Positions 59,401-64,000 of a DNA stretch of 64,000 bases are shown piece after piece (position 1 is the first letter of the stretch; every line of letters starts with the position of its first letter). The DNA is taken from assembly GCF_018263855.1 (NCBI RefSeq), contig NZ_CP073318.1, forward strand, positions 3,348,001 through 3,412,000, written 5' to 3'. The position numbers and the translations under genes are program-made. A model generated the notes under the pieces. That model was not told the DNA's origin. It saw nothing but the letters and a program-made list of their open reading frames with translations, and searched no databases. Source of the DNA: Kutzneria sp. CA-103260. Its GTDB lineage: Bacteria > Actinomycetota > Actinomycetes > Mycobacteriales > Pseudonocardiaceae.

Positions 59401-59547
59401 CGCCCGGACGTCACGGCGGCGCTACAGAAATACCGCGACCTGCTGGCCGACGAAGTGTTGGCGGTGGAGGTGACGGAAGGCGAGGGCGACACCGACCCGA
59501 CCACCTTTGCCGAGCTGGGGCTGACGGTCTGGCTGGCCAAGGTGTAG
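56479..59547 (+). CDS. ileS: Isoleucyl-tRNA synthetase
   Basis: The 1022-residue class I synthetase charges tRNA-Ile. It has the HIGH-type signature PPTANGKPGTHHVEAR near residue 55, the editing (CP1) domain with TTPWTLPSNTAVAV and SGTGIVHQAPAFGAEDL, a CWRCG zinc site, RKMSKHLGN as the KMSKS motif and a helical anticodon domain. Length and C-terminal extension are those of the type 2 (eukaryote-like) IleRS, a form that in other bacteria is naturally insensitive to mupirocin. Whether this is the only copy cannot be told from the window. GTG start. Confidence 0.94.
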   Translation: MNERAFAPLPADVDLPAVERQILARWQAADVFRRSLAQTADGPRWGFFEGPPTANGKPGTHHVEARVFKDLFPRFKTMKGHHVERRAGWDCHGLPVELAVEKELGFTKKQDIEAYGIAEFNARCRESALRNVADFAAMTERMGYWVDLDNAYLTMAPSYVESVWWSLKQVFDKGLLVEDHRVTPYCPRDETPLSDHEVAQGYQDDVDPSVTVRFPLTSGPWEGANLLVWTTTPWTLPSNTAVAVHPEATYVLAELQSEKIVTAEPLLPENAAVLARLTGNELAGSTYRRPLDLLPLSSFGDDAFQVFTADYVTMDSGTGIVHQAPAFGAEDLAVARQHGLPVVNPIGVDGHFLADVPLIGGLFFRDANESVIAELAGEGLLVKHEPYPHSYPHCWRCGTALIYYALPSWFIRTTAIKDRLVAENEATDWHPEHIKHGRYGAWLNNNVDWALSRNRFWGTPLPIWRCADDHLTCVGSLRELSTLANEDLTDLDPHRPFVDEITFPCPECAAEARRVPQVIDVWYDSGSMPFAQWGAPHRNLAEFEASYPAQYICEAIDQTRGWFYSMMTVGTLVFDKSSYETVLCLGLILDAEGRKMSKHLGNILDPFELFDRYGADAVRWLMLAGGSPWVDRRVGDEALSEIVRKVLLTYWNAASFLLRYADLADWRPGRPVAERHVMDRWLLAELHGVVADVDAALEDFDSAGAGRRLAGFIDDLSNWYIRRSRRRFWQAQPSAMATLHQALDVLTRLLAPFVPFVTDFLWQHLHTDADSVHLAAWPAAEDLPCDPDLVAQMRQVRDLVELGRSTRAANKIRTRQPLARAMVHAPGFTELGPDLREQIAEELNVRVVEPMTTDLVEVTVKPNFRVLGKRFGPRMQQLARAIAAAGAPVDGALTVDLDGETITLSGDDLVLTEQPRKGWAVTTVNGTSVALDLELDQELTQSGLARDAVRLVQDTRKGLGLEIADRIRLWWTSDRPDVTAALQKYRDLLADEVLAVEVTEGEGDTDPTTFAELGLTVWLAKV

Positions 59548-59580
59548 CCCGACGCCAGGAAGATCCACTACGGTCGCCGG

Positions 59581-61452
59581 GTGTTTGAGATGAGGCAGTT
59601 CACCCGGCTCGGCGACGACCCGCTCACCTCGCGCGACGGTCGGCACGTGCTGCGCTACGAGGGCGGCGTCGCCACCCTGACCGACACCGCCACCAGGCAG
59701 ATCCGTTGGCACGCCGACGGATTCGGCACCCTGCTGCTGGGCCGGGACGGCGTGCTGCTCACCGAGGACGAAGATCACCATCCATTATGGACCTCGCCCC
59801 TGCGACACCCGGACGCGCATCGCGTCGTGATCACCGACGAGGGCGACCTGGAGCTGCTCGACGGTGACGGCGTGCGGCTGGTGAACTCCCGGACCGGCGC
59901 CGTCGAGGTGACGGTGCTGCGCGACGCCGCCCCGGCCGCCGCGATCACCGACTCCGCCCATCTGGCGGGCCGCAACCAGCGGATCGTCACCCGCAACCGG
60001 GACGGGTCGTTGCAGGTCAGCGAGCAGACCTGGAGCCACACCCTGGATCCGTGGCTGTCCCGCTGGCTGGCGCAGGACGGCACCGTGCTGACCTGGCGGC
60101 AGGTTCCGGAGAAGCGGGGCAAGACCTCCCGGCTGGTGCTGGTCGACGCCGACGGCGAGCTGCTGTGGCGGGACACCAACCGCGACGCCCCGTGCGACCT
60201 GCCGCCGGCCATTCCACACGCCTACGGCGGCCCGGAGCTGCCGGCCGGTGGACGGCTCCGGCACCAGTCGCTGACGTCCCCGAACGGCTCGCACACGCTG
60301 GTGCACCAGGAGGACGGCAACCTGGTGCTGTACTGCAACAGCCGGCACCAGGCGGTCTGGGCGTCGAACACCTGGTGGGGCGGTAACGGCTGGGCCGACC
60401 TCACCGACGGCGACCTGGTGGTCCGGACCATGTACGGCGCCCCGTTGTGGCGGGCCGGCACCACCACCGCCACGAAGCTGGTCGTCAACGACGACGGCAC
60501 GATGGCCCTTGCCGGCACCGACTGGGTCTTCGACGGCCACCGGCACTGCACCGAGCCCGGCATGAACACGGCCCGTGGCAACACGATGGCCAGGGGCCAG
60601 ACCCTGCAACGGCAGTCGCTGACCGCCGACGACGGCGTCACCGTGTTCGCGCACCGGGACGACCGCCGGCTGGTGCAGCTGTCGGCCGACGGCACGTGGA
60701 TGTGGGACGAGTACGTCTGGGACGCCGAGCGCAGCTATCTCAAGCTGGGCGAGGACGGCATGCTGCGCCTGCACCACACCGACGGCTCCCCCATCAGCGA
60801 CATCGCCGGCCCGGCCGATGTCCTGACCGTCACCCCCGAGGGCGTCGAGCTGCACCGGGACGGAAACGCCTTCTGGCGCAACGGCAAGGCGATCGAGCCC
60901 GAGGGCTGGGACGACTGGATGTCGGCGCTGATGGACGACACCGCCTACTGCGCCACCGTGATCCACGACGTCGAGCCGGCCGAGGCGCTGCGCCGGTTGC
61001 TCGGCGAGGACGTCGAGATCCACGAGGGCTCCTGGAACGACCTGCGGACGCTGGCCGACGAGCAGGACCTGGACTGGGAGGACACCGCGGTCGCGGCGTT
61101 CCCGATCGGCCGACACACCCTGCTGGTCGAAGACAACGGGTGGGCGGCGCGGGAGCGGCCCGACCTGTCGGCCGGCACGTTCGCGGTGACCTGCTACATG
61201 AGTGTGAACGCCGACACCAGCTTCCTGGTCTTCCGCGACGGGGCCGTCGTCGCCGACCACACCTGGGACAACGGCAGCGCCGAGCCGACCACGCCCGAGG
61301 TGCTGGCGGCGCTGGACGCGATGGGCGCCGACGACGTGATCGAGGCGGCCTACGAACACGACCTGGAGCTGCTGTGCCGGACCGCGGGCGTGCGGGTGAC
61401 CGTGGCCGACGTCACCGGGACCTGCCGGTACGCGGTGGGGGCCGCGGAATGA
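59581..61452 (+). CDS. Lectin-like multidomain protein with C-terminal DUF6461-like domain
   Basis: A 623-residue protein without a signal peptide. It carries several beta-strand repeats of bulb-lectin type (HTLVHQEDGNLVLYCNSRHQAVWASNTW; KLVVNDDGTMALAGTDWV; SYLKLGEDGMLRLHHTDGSP). The C-terminal ~190 residues (YCATVIHDVEPAEALRRLLG onward, with AYEHDLELLCRTAGV near the end) resemble the actinobacterial DUF6461 domain. A cytoplasmic recognition or structural role is plausible; the function is unknown. GTG 59581 is used; ATG 59590 is an alternative. Confidence 0.75.
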   Translation: MFEMRQFTRLGDDPLTSRDGRHVLRYEGGVATLTDTATRQIRWHADGFGTLLLGRDGVLLTEDEDHHPLWTSPLRHPDAHRVVITDEGDLELLDGDGVRLVNSRTGAVEVTVLRDAAPAAAITDSAHLAGRNQRIVTRNRDGSLQVSEQTWSHTLDPWLSRWLAQDGTVLTWRQVPEKRGKTSRLVLVDADGELLWRDTNRDAPCDLPPAIPHAYGGPELPAGGRLRHQSLTSPNGSHTLVHQEDGNLVLYCNSRHQAVWASNTWWGGNGWADLTDGDLVVRTMYGAPLWRAGTTTATKLVVNDDGTMALAGTDWVFDGHRHCTEPGMNTARGNTMARGQTLQRQSLTADDGVTVFAHRDDRRLVQLSADGTWMWDEYVWDAERSYLKLGEDGMLRLHHTDGSPISDIAGPADVLTVTPEGVELHRDGNAFWRNGKAIEPEGWDDWMSALMDDTAYCATVIHDVEPAEALRRLLGEDVEIHEGSWNDLRTLADEQDLDWEDTAVAAFPIGRHTLLVEDNGWAARERPDLSAGTFAVTCYMSVNADTSFLVFRDGAVVADHTWDNGSAEPTTPEVLAALDAMGADDVIEAAYEHDLELLCRTAGVRVTVADVTGTCRYAVGAAE

Positions 61453-61495
61453 AAACCGTGGTCGGATCGTTGCACAGACAGCGAAGGAGGTGGCG

Positions 61496-61858
61496 ATGGC
61501 CACGGTGGAACTGACCCGCGAGAACTTCGACGAGGTCGTCGGCAAGGGCACGGTCCTGGTGGACTTCTGGGCCGAGTGGTGCGGCCCGTGCCGCATGTTC
61601 GGTCCGGTCTTCGAGCAGTCCTCCGACCAGCACGGGGACATCGTGCACGGCAAGGTGGACACGGAGGCTCAGCAGGAGCTGGCGGCGGCGTTCAACATCC
61701 GCTCCATCCCCACGCTGATGGCCGTGCGCGACGGTGTGGTGGTGTTCTCCCAGCCGGGCGCGCTGCCGGCGGCGGCGCTGGAGGAGTTGATCGGCAAGGT
61801 GCAGGAGCTGGACATGGACCAGGTCCGCGAGCAGATCAAGGCCGAGCAGCAGCAGTAA
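61496..61858 (+). CDS. Thioredoxin
   Basis: A 120-residue thioredoxin with the WCGPC active site at about residues 27-31 (VDFWAEWCGPCRMFGPVFEQ), the cis-proline segment RSIPTLMAVRDG and a C-terminal glutamine-rich helix. It reduces protein disulfides with electrons from thioredoxin reductase. ATG 61496 has AAGGAGG five bases upstream. A 43-bp gap separates it from the lectin-like gene, and a terminator follows. Confidence 0.95.
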   Translation: MATVELTRENFDEVVGKGTVLVDFWAEWCGPCRMFGPVFEQSSDQHGDIVHGKVDTEAQQELAAAFNIRSIPTLMAVRDGVVVFSQPGALPAAALEELIGKVQELDMDQVREQIKAEQQQ

Positions 61859-61873
61859 GCAGGTGACGGCGCG

Positions 61874-61900
61874 ACGCCCGGCCATACGGTGGCCGGGCGT
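61874..61900. terminator. Bidirectional terminator hairpin
   Basis: A perfect 10-bp stem ACGCCCGGCC / GGCCGGGCGT with a 7-base loop lies between the convergent ends of the thioredoxin gene (16 bp before) and a small minus-strand gene (10 bp after). No U-tract. Confidence 0.85.
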
Positions 61901-61909
61901 AGCCGTGTC

Positions 61910-62062
61910 TCATGCCCGCGGGGCCGGGATCGGCTCCGAGTCTGCGTCGCCGACCTCGCACACGACGAGGTGCGGGGTGGCGTAGAAGTGCAGCGTCAGG
62001 TCGCCATAGGTCATCCACAGCAGGTCGTCCCTGCCCTCGATCCGCATGGCCGGCTCGGTCAT
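61910..62062 (-). CDS. Small 50-residue protein downstream of the XRE regulator
   Basis: An ATG-started 50-codon frame (MTEPAMRIEGRDDLLWMTYG..., then FYATPHLVVCEVGDADSEP) with a protein-like amphipathic pattern and GC-biased third positions. It follows the XRE gene by 59 bp on the same strand and ends at a bidirectional hairpin, so it is probably the second gene of that transcript. It is not the DUF397 protein that often accompanies actinobacterial XRE regulators. Function unknown. Confidence 0.6.
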   Translation of the reverse strand: MTEPAMRIEGRDDLLWMTYGDLTLHFYATPHLVVCEVGDADSEPIPAPRA

Positions 62063-62121
62063 ACGACGATCATGGCTTGCCGCGCGGGGCGCCGGCGCTG
62101 GTCATGCCGGCTTCGGGTGCC

Positions 62122-63318
62122 CTATGCGGAACTCGCATACGGCGCCAGCGCCGGCCAGGGGGCGAGCCCGCGCAGCTCGCGGACGATGTGCTGGGAGCCG
62201 GTGACCCGGGCCAGCGAGACGGCGTCGAGACCAACCGCCTCAGCCGCGTCGAGATCGCCGACGGTGGCGTGGGCGCGGGCCAACTTGGCGGTGTGCACGC
62301 CCTGATACCACGGACAGATGTGCCCCCACCTGGTGCGCATCCCATCGTAGAGGGCGATGGCCTCTGTCGCACGACCTAGGTCGAGCAGGCAGGAGGCCCG
62401 CTCCGCCTCCAGGTGCTCGACATCCGTCCAATACCCCACGCGGTATTCCTCGGTCGTCACGTGCTGCACACGTGCCAGCAGCGACAGCGCGGCGTCGAGC
62501 CGGCCGAGGCAGTCGGCTTCCTCTCGGGCCTGGGCCAGACCGCGGGCTTCCTGTTGCAGGGCAAGGACTCGCAGCGCCGGGCTGATCTCCGGCTCGCGCT
62601 GGGCGGCGCGGGCCAGGCCGATCATCCGGTCGTGGTCGCCGGTCGCGAGCTGGCTCATCCGCACGTAGGCGTACGCCACCATGTCGCGGTCCTCGGCGGC
62701 CTGCGCCTGCTGCATGGCCCGGGCCGTCCAGTGCTCGGCGCCGTCCCAGTCGGCGGTCTCCTCGTGCAGCCAGCCCAGGAACTCCGCGTACTGGGCCGAC
62801 ACCGACAGCAGGGCCCGCCGCAACTCGCCCTGGGCCGACCGCCGCAGCAGGTCGGTGAGCTCGTACAGGTCGCGGGCCGCCGGCTTGAGCGCCATCGACA
62901 CCCGGAAGTTGTCGGCGTCGTTGATGATGCGGCGGGCCACCAGCAGCTCGGCGACGATCTCCGGCGAGGCCGCCTTGGCGACGGCCAGTCCCCCGCCCAT
63001 CAGCGCCACCAGCGCGTCCGCGCCGCCGCGTTCCCGCAGCTCCGCCGTCGCGACCCCCTGTTCGGCCAGGCCGAGCAGATGGGGCGGGATGTTCAGCGTG
63101 CGCTGCACGATCCGCAGCACCCGCATGTCGTAGGCCAGGTTGCTGCCCGACTCCAGCCGGGAGATCGCCGACTGGGAGAAGCCGGCCAGCGCGCCGAGTT
63201 CGTCCTGCCGCAGGCCGTGGGCCCGGCGGGCGAAGGCGATCACCGCCGACGGCGAGTTGGCCGCGACGGCGTCACGAACCTCGGGCGCGTTCCACACCGA
63301 CTCGGGCAGCGGATCCAC
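62122..63318 (-). CDS. XRE-family regulator with C-terminal TPR-like region
   Basis: A 398-residue protein. The helix-turn-helix lies at about residues 25-80 (VIAFARRAHGLRQDELGALAGFSQSAISRLESGSNL). The remaining 300 residues form helical TPR-like repeats (EHWTARAMQQAQAAEDRDMVAYAYVRMSQL; AKLARAHATVGDLDAAEAVGLDAV). Such proteins control differentiation or secondary metabolism in actinomycetes through protein or small-molecule binding at the TPR part. GTG start. The secreted HNH-family gene lies 67 bp upstream on the same strand. Confidence 0.9.
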   Translation of the reverse strand: MDPLPESVWNAPEVRDAVAANSPSAVIAFARRAHGLRQDELGALAGFSQSAISRLESGSNLAYDMRVLRIVQRTLNIPPHLLGLAEQGVATAELRERGGADALVALMGGGLAVAKAASPEIVAELLVARRIINDADNFRVSMALKPAARDLYELTDLLRRSAQGELRRALLSVSAQYAEFLGWLHEETADWDGAEHWTARAMQQAQAAEDRDMVAYAYVRMSQLATGDHDRMIGLARAAQREPEISPALRVLALQQEARGLAQAREEADCLGRLDAALSLLARVQHVTTEEYRVGYWTDVEHLEAERASCLLDLGRATEAIALYDGMRTRWGHICPWYQGVHTAKLARAHATVGDLDAAEAVGLDAVSLARVTGSQHIVRELRGLAPWPALAPYASSA

Positions 63319-63385
63319 CCGCGTGATGATCGCAGCCCCGGGCCGATGCCGCGAGTCGGTGTGGCCGAAAGTGACACTGCCCAGG

Positions 63386-64000
63386 TCAGTGGCAGGTGCC
63401 GAGCATCTGGGTCAAGGCGTCGTGCTCGGACTGGGAAATGGTCAGTTTGTACTTGGCCTTCACCTTGATCCAGTGGGTGGCGTAGTCGCACTTCTCGGAC
63501 TCCGCCGGCATGTAGCCGGGCGGCGGCTGGTCGCCCTTGCTGCGGTTGCTGTGCGCGGTGACGGCGACGAGCTCGTCGAGGTCGTTGGCGAAGGCGACCC
63601 GCTGGTCCTGGGTCCACTTGGCCGCCCCGGTGCGCCACGCCTCGGCCTCGGGCACGAGATGGTCGATGTCCAGGTCGTGCGGGGAGGTGACGTTCTGGCC
63701 GTCGTAGAGCGAGAGCCACTTGCCGGAGTTCACGGTGCAGCCCTTGGCGTTCACGTCCCGGCCCTGAGCCTTGAGCACGTCGACGCGGGTGTCGCAGCCG
63801 TCCGGCTGGGTGATCCAGCCGCCGCCGAAACGGTCCCGCGAGTAGCCCGTCATCGGCCCGGCGGCGGCGATCTTGAGCGACGCCAGCTGGGCGCTGCTGT
63901 CGCTGGGCAGGGGCGGGTGACTGTCCCCGCCGGCGCTGGCGGGCATGGTGCACGCGGTGAGGGTGGTCAGAGCGAACAGGGTGATACCGGCGGCCACGCC
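63386..64000 (-). CDS. Secreted HNH-family (DUF1524-type) lipoprotein, 5' end cut by window edge
   Basis: At least 203 residues are visible. The N-terminus is the hydrophobic part of a signal peptide ending in a lipobox-like TLTACTMPASAG; the basic n-region is missing, so the start lies beyond the right edge. The domain shows DIDHLVPEAEAWRTGAAKW and AVTAHSNRSKGDQPPPGYMP, the H..N pattern of HNH/DUF1524 nucleases of the type actinomycetes secrete, and several cysteines likely in disulfides. Probably an extracellular or surface nuclease. Confidence 0.85.
   Translation of the reverse strand, partial: GVAAGITLFALTTLTACTMPASAGGDSHPPLPSDSSAQLASLKIAAAGPMTGYSRDRFGGGWITQPDGCDTRVDVLKAQGRDVNAKGCTVNSGKWLSLYDGQNVTSPHDLDIDHLVPEAEAWRTGAAKWTQDQRVAFANDLDELVAVTAHSNRSKGDQPPPGYMPAESEKCDYATHWIKVKAKYKLTISQSEHDALTQMLGTCH

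Noticed and set aside
61910..62062. Calling the 50-residue protein DUF397
   Set aside because: The tryptophan/serine/cysteine pattern of DUF397 is absent.

Overview
The window is high-GC DNA with GTG starts, dense 1-4 bp gene overlaps, a homologue of the mycothiol-dependent nitroreductase Rv2466c, DUF5709/DUF6343-like small proteins and a NIT-domain histidine kinase next to a Roadblock protein. All of this points to a filamentous actinomycete, probably Pseudonocardiales-like; the genus cannot be fixed from the sequence. I found no rRNA, tRNA, CRISPR array or intact insertion sequence.

Left part (1-14.8 kb): a minus-strand operon (FAD/NAD(P)-binding protein, AMP-forming acyl-CoA ligase, cupin) sits below a LysR regulator and a near-perfect inverted repeat. 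Next come a CGNR zinc-finger regulator, a 5.4-kb single-chain acyl-CoA carboxylase followed by a strong terminator, a VOC protein, a degenerate HhH protein, an M20 peptidase and a divergent winged-helix regulator.

Centre (14.8-29 kb): a compact biosynthetic locus and the most interesting part of the window. A plus-strand operon encodes a flavin N-hydroxylase (lysine/ornithine family), a methionyl-tRNA-synthetase-like enzyme, a D-amino-acid-oxidase-like flavoprotein, an MFS exporter, a 26-codon translated hairpin element, two ATP-grasp ligases, an acyl-CoA-dehydrogenase-like flavoenzyme and a kynurenine-3-monooxygenase-like enzyme. The opposing minus-strand operon encodes a stand-alone metal-binding cupin, a small N-acetylglutamate-synthase-like protein, a BBE-type flavin oxidase and a probable DUF6875 protein. 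N-hydroxylase plus cupin plus MetRS-like protein plus amino-acid oxidase is the signature of N-N bond (hydrazine) formation known from the s56-p1, triacsin and formycin/pyrazomycin type pathways. There the cupin and MetRS-like parts are fused in one protein; here they are separate genes in two operons. A LuxR-type regulator lies between the arms. Both arms carry a pair of related TTCCCC-N7-GGGGAA-like sites spaced exactly 22 bp, which suggests joint control.

Right part (29-64 kb): a CPBP protease and TetR pair with duplicated operator, a glycosyltransferase relic, a secreted M4 metalloprotease, a STAS protein, a frameshifted PLP-dependent decarboxylase, a MarR-controlled peptide/D-amino-acid operon that includes an S9 peptidase fused to a serine beta-lactamase, an epimerase, a sulfonate/nitrate-type ABC transporter, the histidine kinase/Roadblock pair, a 1.3-kb gene-free stretch with odd strand composition, a DUF222-HNH gene broken by one in-frame TAG, a LysR gene, IleRS, a lectin-like protein, thioredoxin, an XRE regulator and a secreted HNH-family protein running off the right edge.
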